From the NCBI GenBank assembly GCA_960531495.1, contig OY482846.1:47200974-47264973 (forward strand): 64,000 nucleotides of DNA. The letters run 5' to 3'. Numbering within the stretch: position 1 is the stretch's first letter; each line of letters starts with the position of its first letter. The notes under the pieces are model-generated. The model did no database searches, was not told the DNA's origin, and saw only the letters and a program-made list of their open reading frames with translations. This document shows, piece by piece, positions 33,477 through 45,816 of the stretch. The stretch comes from Zeus faber (lineage: Eukaryota > Chordata > Actinopteri > Zeiformes > Zeidae). The translations under genes were made by a program, and so were the position numbers.

Positions 33477-33623
33477 TGGGAAAGCGCTGTCGTCGGGCCC
33501 CAGTGCGCCAACCGATGCCAAGTCGAAATACATGTACGTCCAAATGTATTTGGGCAAATAATATGGATGCTCATTGTGATTGCGCTGGTCTCTCGACAGG
33601 TGTGTGTCTAGCACCCGCGAATC

Positions 33624-36119
33624 ATGAGTAACAGCCACCCCCTGCGGCCGCTGGCCTCCGTGTCGGAGATCGACCACATCCACCTGCTGTCGGAGCAGCT
33701 CGGGGCACTGGTGCCGGGCGAGGAGTACAGCGACGTCACCTTCATTGTGGAGGAAAAGCGGTTTCCGGCTCACCGTGTGATCCTGGCAGCTCGCTGTCAC
33801 TACTTCAGGTATGCATAATAACATTATTTGTTGACTCGAAAAATAGTTATTTGTTCCTGTTGAAAGCTGTGATGAACAGTTGGTTTGAGTACTATTGACA
33901 AATGCACTTATTTGTTCTTGTCTTTGGACAAGAAATGTTGACGACGTAATGTTATCTGTATACTGTACAGTTTAACTAAATATTGTTTTCTGTGCTCTGC
34001 CATGTGCCAGTAAGTTGTCCTCCAACAAGGGTGAGAAAAAAAGCTGTCCAAATCTTAAAATTACAACCAAAACTTGTCGGTTTTATGTGCAACCTTTCTG
34101 TCTGGGCATCACCACAATCGCAAGAACAACAACGTGATGAAAAATCTCATTTATTAAGCATATCAGTGAATAAAAAGTTCTTAGTCCTTGAACTTGAACC
34201 ACAGCTGATAGGCATCAGTCGGGGTCACACAAGGTCCTTAAGGTACTTGAGTTTCACTTTTTAAAGTCAGTCAAATCAAGGACTAGCAAAACTGGAAAAC
34301 CTGCGTGTCATGTGGGGAGGTACTTCAAGTTACCCTGGAAATGTCATCATGTTGTTCAGAGCTGGTGTCACTAGAAAAATATGCTGGAAATGTTGTGGAT
34401 GAAATAAATAATCTCCTTTGGATGAGAGCCTCCATGAACTGATATATCACAGTGGAACGGGTAATTTAAAGTTCTTAAATATAATTTATGATTGCCCGGA
34501 TTAACTCTCTTGGCGTTCCCAGAGTAAGCCTCCAGGCGGTGTGTTTTCAGGGCCCTGCTGTACGGTGGCATGAAGGAGTCCCAGCCCCAGGCGGAGGTGT
34601 GCCTGGAGGAGACGAGAGCCGAGGCCTTCTCCATGCTGCTCCACTACCTCTACACGGGCCGCGCCAGCCTCAGCTCGGCCCGGGAGGAGGTTGTCCTGGA
34701 CTTCCTCGGCCTGGCCCACCGCTACGGCCTGCAGCCGCTGGAGGACTCCACCTCGGAGTTCCTGCGCACCGTCCTGCACACCAATAATGTTTGCCTGGTC
34801 TTTGACGTCGCCAGCCTCTACTCGCTGAGCGCGCTCAGTGCTGCCTGCTGCGCCTACATGGACAGACACGCCCCCGAAGTGCTGAGGTCCGACGGTTTCC
34901 TGACCCTCTCCAAGGTAGAGATAGGCCTGGACCACTCTGGCCCCCTGGGGTGCACTTTGGCCAGTGATGCGGGCCGGTGAACCTGCCACTTTTGAAGGGG
35001 TTGCTTGTCCAGAATACTAGTCTGGAACATGGGTGTAATAGAATAGCTGAATTCTATGATTTGCTAGCCAATCAAAATAATAAATAACATGTAGTCCGGC
35101 GACCCCCAGAGGCCCCCTGGGGGGCATTCTGTAATATACAATTAAAGAATTGTACATTAGAGCATGTACAATAATGACTTTTCATCATAGTTTCACTGTT
35201 ATCTCTGTGACTATAGTACAGACAAATGTAAATCAAATATGAGAAAAAATCGTATCCGATTCGGGTCCTAGAGACTAAATCTCATTAATTGAGGCTGTGA
35301 CCGAATGCGTATCAATTTGAGGGTCCTTGATATGAAAAGAGGTTGAGAATCACTGCTATAAAATGTGTAACGGTACTATGACTGAATACTCCAGTCCAGC
35401 AATTTTCAACCAGTGTTGTGTGTACCCCTAGTGGTCCATGTGGGTACTGGAAAAAAAAGTATATATTTTTGAATAATAAAAGTTAAAACTCTTTTCATGG
35501 TACTTTCCCACAGGCTGCCCTGCTGACCGTGGTGAGGCGCGACTCGTTTGCCTCCACGGAGAAGGAGATCTTCCAGGCGCTGTGCCGCTGGTGCCGGCAG
35601 CACACGGAGGGCGACGACACGCCCGAGGTGATGGCGGCCGTGCGGCTGCCGCTGATGAGCCTCACGGAGATGCTGAACGTGGTGCGGCCGTCCCGGCTGC
35701 TCAGCCCCGACGACCTGCTGGACGCCATCAAGACCCGCTCCGAGAGCCGCGACATGGACCTCAACTACCGCGGCATGCTCAGTCAGTTCTGCCCCCCGCC
35801 TCTTTGGCTGCTTTTGTTTTGCTGTCTGGCTCTCTGTCTGTCTGCCCGTCCGTTTCTTCTTTTCCTGCTGTCTGTCCTTTCCTCTCTTCTCATCTGTCTG
35901 TCCTACTCTTGTGTGTGTCTTGTATGTCTGTCCTTCTGTCTGTCCTTCTCCTCCTGTCTGTCCTTCCTTGTCTTCCGGTCCGTCTGACCTTCTCTTCTTG
36001 GCTGTCGGCCTCTTTGTCTGTCCTTCACTCCCTGTCTGTTGATCTCTCTCCATCTCTGTCTGTCTGTCTTCCTGTGTATTGAGTTACTTCAATTAGTAAA
36101 TCCTTCCCGTATTCAGTCA

Positions 36120-36178
<59 letters not shown>

Positions 36179-36768
36179 CGTGCGTGTGTCCGTGCGTCCG
36201 TCTGTATGTGTGTCCGTCTGTCCGTCCGTGCGTGTGTGTCCGTCCGTCTGTGTGTCTGTGTTGTTGTTTCCTGCTTCAGTCCCTGAGGAGAACATCGCCA
36301 CCATGAAGTTTGGAGCTCAGGTGGTGAAGGGCGAGCTCAAGTCGGCGCTGCTGGACGGAGACACCCAGAACTACGACCTGGACCACGGCTTCTCCAGGCA
36401 CCCCATCGAGGAGGACGGCCGGGCCGGGATCCAGGTCAAGCTGGGCCAGCCCTCCATCATCAACCACATCCGCCTCCTGTTGTGGGACCGGGATAGCCGG
36501 TGAGAAGCCCCACCCCAATTCAGAGCATTGATATTAAATTACTAGCTTTTTAATAATCTTATATTTATGTTAATATCGATACGTATCAGTCATTTTTAAG
36601 ATGTGAGATGCCGTGAGATGGTATCACCGTATGCCACTCTTTGACTTGACCCTCTTTGATGCTGCTATTATTATTGTTGTTATTATTATTATTAGTTTTA
36701 TATTATTTTTTTTTTAATTATTATTATTATTATTATTGTTATTATTACAAGTTTTATATTATTATTAC

Positions 36769-36816
<48 letters not shown>

Positions 36817-39800
36817 TAGTAGCCTACTACTTGCCACTTTTCACTGCTGTCTTAACTGGATATGATTTTCACTACTTTTACTACTGTATGGCATGTTTTA
36901 TTAGTAATGCTGCAACACTTGACCTTGTACTTACTATAGAACAACGGCCACTTGCCCATAGTTGGCATAGTGCTACTAGTTATCATAGCGCTATGTCATG
37001 TTAACTTGTGTTAGAGAGATAGATGTGTACTTATTTGGGTGGAACAATGTGTCAAAATGAAAGGACAAAAAAAAAAATCAACTGCCAATCGCCGGTTGCT
37101 GATATATTGTTCCAGTTGCCCAAGCCTAGTACAAACATTTATGTGTTTCTGATCTCATTTAATTAGCATCTTTCTCGACTGCCCTGTTTCTTGCCCCCTG
37201 AATTTCCCCCTGGGGATTAACTGATAAACTGTTATCTTATGTTGATGTTGGTTATTAGCAGATTGCAATGGAAACCTGTGTCTACAGTTTAACAATGATG
37301 ATTATTATTATTATTATTATTGTTGCTTTCAGCTCTTACTCGTACTACCTCGAGGTGTCAATGGACGAACTGGACTGGGTTCGTGTCATCGACCACTCCA
37401 AGTACCTGTGCCGCTCCTGGCAGAACCTCTATTTCACCCCGCGGGTCTGCAGGTAAACCCACAATAAAAACACGTCACGTGACGAGAACCTGAGCTGTCA
37501 CTATGGGGTTGTCGTTTCAAAAAGCTTGCGGAGGCAGAGGTCACGTTTTGTTTGGGCGGATTAAATTACCGTCGCCGGGTCTCTGCTGACAATGCTCCTT
37601 AATTCCAGGTACGTGCGCATCGTGGGAACACACAACACCGTCAACAAAGTCTTCCACCTCGTGGCTTTCGAGTGCATGTTCACCAGCCACTCCTTCACTC
37701 TGGAACACGGGCTTGTGGGTACGTTTTTCGGGTGACCGTGCACCGTTCAGTGTTGTTTTTTCACATAACATATTTGAATTGGAAATGTGTGCTTACATTC
37801 TCTGTTCTTCTTGGTCTTTTTAAACAATATGTTTATTGAGTTTTTTTCTTCACCCCCTTCCCACAACAAAAATACAACAATACAATCAGTAACAACAGCA
37901 TCAGACATCAATACCCCCCTTTCAAAATGTCCATAATGGGGGGGGGGGAAAATTAAAATTAAATAAGCATGAATAAATAATTACAAAAAAGAAAGTAAAT
38001 AAATAAAGTGAAACATAAACAAGTAAAAATAAAAATCATTTCAAAGATCAATTTGAAAAACGTATATTTTATTCAAATATCTATGTTTGAGAACATTTAA
38101 CTTCTAAGCAATCAAATAAAAGCAAACGCACAAAGAGCCTTTTTGATAGATGAAAAAATGTAAAAGATGATATTAAAAGGACATTTTTATTTTTTATATT
38201 CTTTGGAGTTCCAGTGAACGCATCATCGCTTCCGAAACAAATTAGACAAATTAATTTCCTGCTCGGAGAGCGGTGTCTGTGTCTAAACATGTAAACAAAC
38301 ATAGATGGATTTATAACTCCCTAGTTGGACATCTGTGATTATTTTGGTGAGTAACTTAAAAGTAGTGCAAGACAGACGAGTACAGGATAAATCATCAATG
38401 TTCTTCTTCTTTATTTAACTTGATTTAAAAATCGGGACCCATGGGCTGCATAACTGCCGATGTGGTGAAAAAAAGTCAAGTAACGGCCGATATTTTGGCC
38501 AAACTAGGCTCTAGTTCTTACCGCTGGTGCCCGTTCATTCCTTAGTCTTCATCCAAACGTAATCAAAGATTTGAACCATCATTTTATTTCACAAAATGAA
38601 TAATGCAGTTACCTAAAACGCATTTATATATTGATATGGAAAGCTTCAGCATAGCAAGTGACAATTGAATGCCATTACTTTAGATCTTTTTTAATTCGAC
38701 CTGACAACTGCATGATGGTGTGACGTGTGGGACGTGATATGAGGTCATGACAACCACTCGCGGCAGTTGGAAAGGTTTTCAAAATAAAGCACATCATCGG
38801 AAATTCACTTCGCTTCACTTCGATATGTACACCGATCAGCCACAACATTAAAACCACTGGTGAAGTGAATAACATTGATCGTCTGGTTCCAGTGGCAGCT
38901 GTCAAGAGGTGCAATATATGAGGCAGCAAGTAAACAGTCAGTTGTTGAAGTTGATGTGTTGGAAGCAGGAAACATGGGCGTGGTCAGGATCTGAGCCACT
39001 TTGACAAGGAGCACATTGTGATGCTGGACGACTGGGTCAGAGCATCTCCACAACCACAGGTCTTGTGGGCTGTTCCCAGTATGCAGTGGTTACTACCTAC
39101 CAAAAGTGTCCAAGGAAGGACGACCGGTGAACCGGCGACAGGGTCATGGAGCCCAAGGCTCATTGATGCCCGTGGGGGAGTGAAGTCTAGCTCGTCTGGT
39201 TCGATCCCCCAGAAGAACTGCTGTAGCACAAAGTGGTGAAAAAGGTGAATGGTGCTATGATAGAAAGGTGTAGAACACACAGTGCATGGCAGCTTGCTGC
39301 GTATGGGAGCGCTCAGAGTGTCCATGTTGACCCATGTCCACCCCTGAAAGCACCTACAACGGACACGTGAGCGTCAGAACTGGACCATGGAGCAATGGAA
39401 GAAGGTGGCCTGGTCTGGTTTTAATGTTGTGGCTGATTGGTGCATATTTAAATATTTGGACTTTTCAAAGAAGTGAACATATACACCTGCGGCCCACTCA
39501 AAATGGAGCCGACTAGTTTCTTCTCTTATCAAGTATCAGCTGATGCGAGCGTTGACTGACGCCCGATATCAATTGGTTTCAACTCGTAAGTTTGGCGTAA
39601 AAAAACAACGTTCTCCGTCTATTCCCCCGTCGTCCCCCGCCCCGTTCCCTTGGCGACCGCAGTGCCCTCCGAGAACGTGGCGACCATCGCGGCGTGTGCC
39701 AGCGTGGTGGAGGGCGTGAGTCGCAGCCGGAACGCGCTGCTCAACGGAGACACGCGCAACTACGACTGGGACTCGGGCTACACCTGCCACCAGCTGGGCT

Positions 39801-41879
39801 CCGGGGCCATCGTGATCCAGCTCGCGCAGCCCTACTCCGTCAGCTCCCTGAGGTGATGTCATGCGGAACGCCGCCTTTTGAGGCCTGTCGTCTGATGTCA
39901 TGACGTAGACAACCACAGAGATGGTTTTAGACCCTTCGTTTGCATTTTGAATATGAATAATATTATTCGCGGATATTGTTTTGTGTATGGATATTGTGTT
40001 GAGTTTACAGTTGTTGGTGTGGTCATCAGTGGTTCCATCCTGCCGAGCTCTGTCTTGAAGGAATAGTCGGTGATTTTTACGGAATTATTTTTCAAATCGC
40101 TAAATTCCAGAAGTGACATTTTCATATTTGCCGGGATAAACCGCGGTTCATTTCACCTGCGTGGCGACGTCCAGAGTGTTACGCGGGAACCGGTGTCCGA
40201 GCCGTAGACGTTGCATCAAAAACACAATAACAAACGTGAGGACGCTGTGACGGTGCAGGCTGCTGCTGTGGGACTGTGACGAGCGCTCCTACAGCTACTA
40301 CATCGAGGTCTCCACCAACCAGCAGCAGTGGACCAAGGTGGTGGACCGCACCAAGATGTCGTGTCGGTGGGTCTTCCTCCTACCCCTCATCTTCCTCCTC
40401 TCTGTCATCTTCCTCATCTTCCTCATCTCCTCTCAACTCCCTCATCTTCCTCATCTTCCTCCTCTCTGTCATCTTCCTCCTCTCTGTCATCTTCATCTTC
40501 CTCATCTTCCCCCTCTCTCTCATCTTCCTCCTCTCTCTCATCTTCAGCCCCATCTTCCTCCTCCCCCTCATCTTCCCCCTCTCTGTCATCTTCTTCCTCT
40601 CTGCCATCTTCCTCATCTTCCTCATCTCCTCTCAACTCCCTCATCTTCCTCCTCTCTGTCATCTTCCTCATCTTCCTCATCTTCCTCCTCTCTCTCATCT
40701 TCCTCCTCTCTCTCATCTTCCTCCTCTCCTGTCTATCTCCCTCCTCTTCCTCCTCTCCTCTATCTTCCTCATCTTCCTCCTCTTCCTCATCCCCTCTATC
40801 TTCCTCCTCTCCCTCATCTCCTCTCAACTCCCTCATCTTCCTCCTCTCCTCTCATCTTCCTCTTCTTCCTTCTCTCCCTCATCTTCCTCATCTTCCTCCT
40901 CTCCTCTTCCTCCTCTCCTCTCATCTTCCTCATCTTCCTCCTCTCCCTCATCTTCCTCCCCTGGTGCTCAGACAAGGTGGTTGCATTGAATGTGTCTACT
41001 CCAGTGAGCCATCTGAGATTTGGATTCTCTATTCAGGTAGAAACTCACAGAGCAGCCTGAGTAAAGTTTGATTCTCCCACAACATCCAGCTGGAGTAAAA
41101 CATGATGTTTCTTAAGACGTTGTTTTCTTTGCAGCTCATGGCAGACCCTGAAGTTTGACAAGCAGCCTGCTTCCTTCATCCGCATTGTGGGGACGCACAA
41201 CACGGCCAACGAGGTAGGAATGCTACGCCCACTCGGCAAAGGAGAGCGGGGTGCCCAGTCATCAGAGGGTCCCTGGTTCGATCCCCGGCAGCGCGTCAAA
41301 TTGCCCTTGGGCAAGACACTGAACAAATGGGACCCTGCACGGACATGTGGTCGCCAGACTGGAAAAACGCAATTTAAGATGCATTTATCATTTTAAAAGG
41401 CCGATACTACTCTCTCCTCTGTGATAGGAAACAACAACAATAATAATAATAATAATACATTGGTACCTGGACTTATGACCGCATCTACTTACGACTAATC
41501 CAAGATACCAGCAGCGATAATCGCGGAAATTTGTATCGACTTGCGACCGACTGCTCCAAGATACGACCGTGGAAATTTGCAGTTGGCGCGTCAGCGGCCA
41601 GTCAGCAGTCAGTCAGCAGTCAGTCAGCAGGCGACCTACATGGTGTGTGCACGTAGTTGGTGGCTTATGGATATTTTTTTCATATTTACTGTCTTTGTGC
41701 TGTGTATTTTGTTTATTTTCACCCTTCATGATTTCATAATTCATATGGGAAAAATTGCTTCAACATACGACTGTTTTAACATAGGACCGTTCTTATAGAA
41801 CCAATTACAGTCGTAAGTCGAGGTACCACTGTATAATAATAATAATAACAATAATAATAATGATGATGATATAATAATT

Positions 41880-41910
<31 letters not shown>

Positions 41911-41924
41911 TGATGATAATAATA

Positions 41925-41987
<63 letters not shown>

Positions 41988-42168
41988 GGTCTTCCACTGT
42001 GTCCACTTCGAGTGTCCGGCCCAGTTGGACACGGAGGTTAAAGAAGGAAGCCCCGGGCCGGAGTCTCCTGAGGAAGGCTCCGCCTCCCGCCAGCCGCGAC
42101 CCCCGCGACCTTCCCGCACACACAGCCTGCTCCCCTCCTCCCTCTCCCCCCCCTCTTCCCAACCCTAA
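33624..42168 (+). CDS. btbd9: BTB/POZ domain-containing protein 9 (10 coding exons, 607 aa)
   Basis: Exons: 33624-33808, 34551-34914, 35514-35781, 36280-36499, 37333-37452, 37609-37718, 39663-39852, 40259-40366, 41135-41213 and 41989-42168 (TAA 42166-42168). All introns are GT-AG and all phases close. The BTB domain (about 25-130) starts with YSDVTFIVEEKRFPAHRVIL. A BACK domain (about 135-240) follows, then two F5/8-type C (discoidin) repeats: one from PEENIATMKFGAQVVKGELK to the FTSHSF region (about 273-410), one from SENVATIAACASV to VFHCVHFECP (about 422-555). The tail is Pro/Ser-rich and poorly conserved. Length is close to human BTBD9 (612). The family is thought to be a cullin-3 adaptor; in humans and flies it is tied to sleep, dopamine and iron handling. 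The start MSNSHPLRP is conserved. Confidence 0.97.
36123..36175. repeat. (TC)n microsatellite in btbd9 intron 3
   Basis: About 26 TC units followed by TGTCCG-type repeats up to the acceptor of exon 4. The whole 3' part of this intron (35800-36270) is pyrimidine-biased, rich in ctgtctgtcc words. Confidence 0.95.
36660..36815. repeat. (TTA)n microsatellite in btbd9 intron 4
   Basis: Interrupted ATT/TTA trinucleotides over about 155 bp. Confidence 0.95.
38830..39442 (+). mobile_element. Tc1-like transposon, internally deleted, btbd9 intron 6
   Basis: Inverted ends cac(c)gatcagccacaaca and ggttttaatgttgtggctg enclose 613 bp. The left end is preceded by TA. Inside, the + strand keeps degraded N-terminal transposase: a paired helix-turn-helix region (for example ACAGGGTCATGGAGCCCAAG, then TATGATAGAAAGGTGT) and finally QNWTMEQWKKVAW just before the catalytic domain. 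The sequence then jumps straight to the right terminus, so the DDE domain is gone. Frameshifts and stops are also present. Confidence 0.8.
40376..40968 (+). repeat. polypyrimidine minisatellite filling btbd9 intron 8
   Basis: Nearly 600 bp of almost pure C/T on the + strand, built from tcatcttcctcc and ctctgtcatcttcctc units that begin about 10 nt after the donor of exon 8. Open frames of 80-250 codons on both strands (Leu/Ser/Phe on +, Arg/Lys/Glu on -) are products of the repeat. Confidence 0.95.
41228..41345 (+). mobile_element. tRNA-derived SINE fragment in btbd9 intron 9
   Basis: Contains a pol III B box ggttcgatccc and the body word ttgggcaagacactgaac, both characteristic of an abundant teleost SINE. 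It starts only 15 bp after the exon 9 donor. Confidence 0.7.
41458..41831. mobile_element. TA-flanked MITE in btbd9 intron 9
   Basis: 374 bp with inverted ends cattggtacctggactta and taagtcgaggtaccactg, each flanked by TA (41456-41457, 41832-41833), as for Tc1/mariner-superfamily insertions. No coding capacity. Confidence 0.8.
41928..41988 (+). repeat. (TC)n repeat forming the btbd9 exon 10 acceptor
   Basis: About 29 CT units run directly into ccag|gtc at 41988/41989; the repeat is the polypyrimidine tract. Confidence 0.95.
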
Positions 42169-44270
42169 CCACTAAAGAGGAAGCCCCACCCCCCACCGTG
42201 TCTCTCTCTCTCTATCACCCAAACGCCACTTTGCACAGCGTTGCCCAGACTCCTCCGAAAAACCACGCTGCTAGTGCATTCGTTTCATTGGAATTTTTAC
42301 CCATGATCCTCGGTTGTACTCACCAACGCCTCCATTACCAGAACTGTGAACTGTGTATACGTAGCCCCCCCCCCCTCCCGGTGCTTCAGTGTCGCTGGGA
42401 TCGAAAACGGAAGGTGAAAATAAGTGATTCTCGTCAACCGCTGTGTGTTGTGGTGACTGATATTTACCGGTGAAGCGTCGTCGTGTCGCCGCTGATTCGA
42501 GGACGGGCTCCAGGAGGCAGAGCAGGTAACGCCACCAAAGACAAAAACAGCCTGTGGACGAGTGACCGAGGACTGCACTGCTAAAACGACAGAAACCTAT
42601 TTGAAAGTATTTTTGCTACCTAAAACGTATCAGTCGGTATTTCAGACGCTGATAAAAAAAAAAAAACTCCCTCCGCTAACTATTTTTGGCAGAAGCAACA
42701 CTTATTTGGAAAGTGAAGACCTTTACATGCCAGCAGTCGTTTCAGCAGAGTAGGCATCACTGCTTTTAAATGGTGGATGTGTCGTTTTTCTGGAGCGAAT
42801 CTCCGAAAAATCGATTGCCAAAGCTTTTTTTGGATGGTGCAACCGCGACTACTTTTTATGCAAGCCGCACTTAAGGTTTTCATGTATTAAGTAATAACGA
42901 TGAAGCAGCTCTTTAGCGGTCCACGGGACCGGAACCGACCCCGGTACTCAAACGGTGCCTCTGGCGCGTCTCGGCTTTCGTCTCGTGCGGAACCTTAAAC
43001 TCTCTTCAAATTGACGACGAAATGAGTCGTCCTTTTGTTTCGACTAGGCACTCGAGTGGCTTAGCACAAACCCATTTATTTGGGCGTTGGGGGAAGAGGA
43101 AAAAACCATTTGTTAAAATTGGAGTTGGGGGAAACGTGGACCAAATTGTTGATGCACTGGGGCCTACAGCAAAAAGGAAATGTATTTAGATGGACGAGCA
43201 GCTATTTAAGGCACTTTATTTTACTCAAGTATACTGACAAACAGGTCCTACATGAAGTATTCCGGCACAGAAGTACGATGCCGGCATGCTGCGTGGGGCT
43301 CAGCCTCGTTCTGCATTATAGTACAGACTGAAGGACCACTGCTCTTTCATCTGTCAACTTACCCGGCGTCTTCTGTTTTCGTGCGTGTGTTCCACCATGT
43401 TCTTTAAAGGAACGTGCTGTACCGGCGTAAAATCCAGTTTCAGCCCTTTTTTTATTTTAGTAGTCGGCACACGCATGATCCACACTCACGTGTTGGGTTT
43501 TTTTTGCTCTTGTCTCTGTTTTCGAGCTTGGGAAGATTTGAATATAGTGGGGGGGGGACCCAACCTCAATATGATCTCCTGGTGCCACTGACAATTTAGG
43601 TCAGGCTTATTTTTTTGTCAAACCTATTTAATTTTGCCATGATTTGTATTAAAGTAATGGTGCTTCCGTCTTTCTTGCCGTATCGTTGGCATATTCCAAA
43701 TCCGAGAAAAATTGAATGGTAATAGAAAAAATCGAGAAAACAGAGATGGAGAACAGTAAAAACCTAAAAGTAATGTGAGCTATCATCAGGAGTGGTCGGG
43801 GATATATAAAATGGAAAAGGGCTTAAATTTGATTTTAGGCCAGTGGTCATTTAAAACAGTAAAGCTATTCGTGCTGTGGATTACTTTATTTTTCTTTTAA
43901 TTTTTTGTTATTTTTTCCCTGGCTTTTGCGCTGCTCTGTTGATGCGCCGGCAGAGACTTTTTTTTTTTTTTTGTCCTCATTTTCGAGGCTTTTTCGGTTG
44001 AAGGGCTCGCGGCCCTAGTTTAGACGCCTGATGAGTAATATAACCTCTTCCCATCTCCACCTTCAGATATCCCATTCGTTTGCTTTCCTTTGTTTCTGTA
44101 CCAGAACTGACGGAGGACTTCAGGGTCGACATCGCTGTAGAGAATGGGTTCCTCATCTCTAATTTCATATTTATCTGAATTTACTATCTGCCTGATAATA
44201 GTTTTACTTAATATATTGTAGTTTGAATCATTGTGTTTTGTTTTTCTTTTGTTTTTCAAAAATAAAATCA
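42169..44270 (+). promoter_or_regulatory. btbd9 3' UTR with candidate poly(A) signals
   Basis: Follows the TAA at 42166. Candidate hexamers are ATTAAA at 43648-43653 and AATAAA at 44261-44266. No other gene was recognised between 42169 and 45100, so either signal could end the transcript. Confidence 0.5.
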
Positions 44271-45135
44271 CTGCCTCTTGTTCGACGCATAGCCTTTCAA
44301 CACTGTGCTGAACGACTGTGTCTGTGATTCGTGTGTTTTGCTTTGGTGGTTTTGGCCTCACGCCGTCATTTTGACAGGGGCTCAAAAAACGTTGAGCTCT
44401 CGGCCACCGTAGGTTCGAGGTTGTCTGCCATGTGCGCCGTCGTCGCCAGGCGGCGCTACTCCCCGCACGCTGCTTTGAGCTGGACCCGCAATCCGTGTCT
44501 CTCCTGGTTTTGAAAGATGTTCGTTTTTTTTCCGGAGTTGTTTTCCCAAAACGTCAGAGCAGTGACCTGGTTGAACCGGAGCGACGCGCAGGGAGCGGAT
44601 GAGTTTCTAATGTGATTCCGTACAAAACAAGTGAGAGTCAGGCCGGATCTATTTTTTTTTTTTTGTATTTTAACACATTCAAATGATCAATTAACATCCA
44701 AGGGTTTGTTGCCACGACCGTTTAATGTGCTTAATTAAGGTAAGCTTTTAAAAATAAAAAAAAAATTAGGATCAGCGCTTTGCAGTTTGGAGGAAAACGA
44801 AAGAAGAAATGAAAACAAAACAACAACAAAGACTCAGGAGAAAAACAACATAAAAAACACACGACGTGATGTGGTTTTCATTCATTCAGTGCTTCGTTCA
44901 TGTGGTCATTCCCACCGTCACGTTTTCCGTTCGACATTTGAGTGGCCAAATACATTGGGTCGATACGGGTGTGGAGTTACAGGTCCAATCCTGTCAAAAT
45001 GTATAACTTATATATATATATATATATATAAATTTTATTATAACTACAGTAAAGAGCGTGAAGTCTCTACCAAACATCCCGTAATATTAGACGGCCACCC
45101 TGGCAACCGTTGTACAGAAATAAACGTTTACACCG
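44271..45135. other. btbd9-zfand3 intergenic, nothing recognised
   Basis: Mixed composition with a short TA run (45008-45030) and a further AATAAA near 45119. No domain in any frame. Confidence 0.55.
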
Positions 45136-45139
45136 AGGA

Positions 45140-45816
45140 TGAGCGAGTGCGACGTGTTGCACTATTCGCCGTCACACCGGCCTCGCGTACGTCGTAGCAG
45201 GCGACGCGCGAATGGGCCGGTCCAAAACGGGGTGTGTGTGGAGGAGGGGGGGGGGGGGGGGGCGCGGACCCTCCGTCCTCCCCTTCGCCGGGGTCACCGC
45301 CGTCGCACCGCCGAACGCGGCCCCCGGGGATCGAAATTCGGCGGGCGGGAGGGAGGGCTTAAGGCCGCGCCAAGATTTAGCACGGTTTACGTGCGGTTCG
45401 GGCTGGTCGGTCGCCCCCCCCCCCCTCCCCCGGTGGGATAGTGGTATCGTCCGGGTCCAGCTGATTACGCTGGGTCCAGGAGGAGGACGACGCTCTGATC
45501 AATTATCAATTATTTCCGAAGCTCTCGCCCCGCGACGGACTCCGCCGCCGGTCGTCCCCTCACCCACCGAGACCCCCCCTTTTTTTTTTTTTTCGGGGAA
45601 GGGGGAGGCAACGCGTCGCGAAGTCGGAAACCCGAGAGGATATCATCTTTTTATTTTTTTTTATTTTTATTTTTCTTCTCCCCCTTCTTGTTTTCAACTT
45701 GGCTCCTGGAGGAGGAGGAGGAGGAGGAGGAGGAGGAAAAAAGCCCCATTGAAAGACAAGGCCGCGGACTCATCCCCCCGACTCGCGTATCGATATCCGC
45801 CCTCCGACGCGGCGTC
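45140..45816 (+). promoter_or_regulatory. zfand3 CpG-rich promoter and 5' UTR
   Basis: CpG-dense sequence from about 45140 continuing past the first exon to about 46260. A GAG run (45713-45736) lies 80 bp before the ATG. A long frame through this block (45212-46150) is compositional. Confidence 0.6.

Noticed and set aside
37810..38070. Possible antisense LINE 3' end in btbd9 intron 6
   Set aside because: The words (tttattgagttttt, poly-C and G runs) resemble a retroelement tail, but there is no coding remnant or clear boundary.
38984..39325. - strand frame of 113 codons in btbd9 intron 6
   Set aside because: Antisense shadow of the Tc1-like transposase remnant read on +.
40276..41071. Long Leu/Ser/Phe-rich + frames and Arg/Lys/Glu-rich - frames in btbd9 intron 8
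   Set aside because: All three frames are open only because the minisatellite lacks stop codons. Exon 8 ends at 40366 with a normal donor and rejoins exon 9 in phase.
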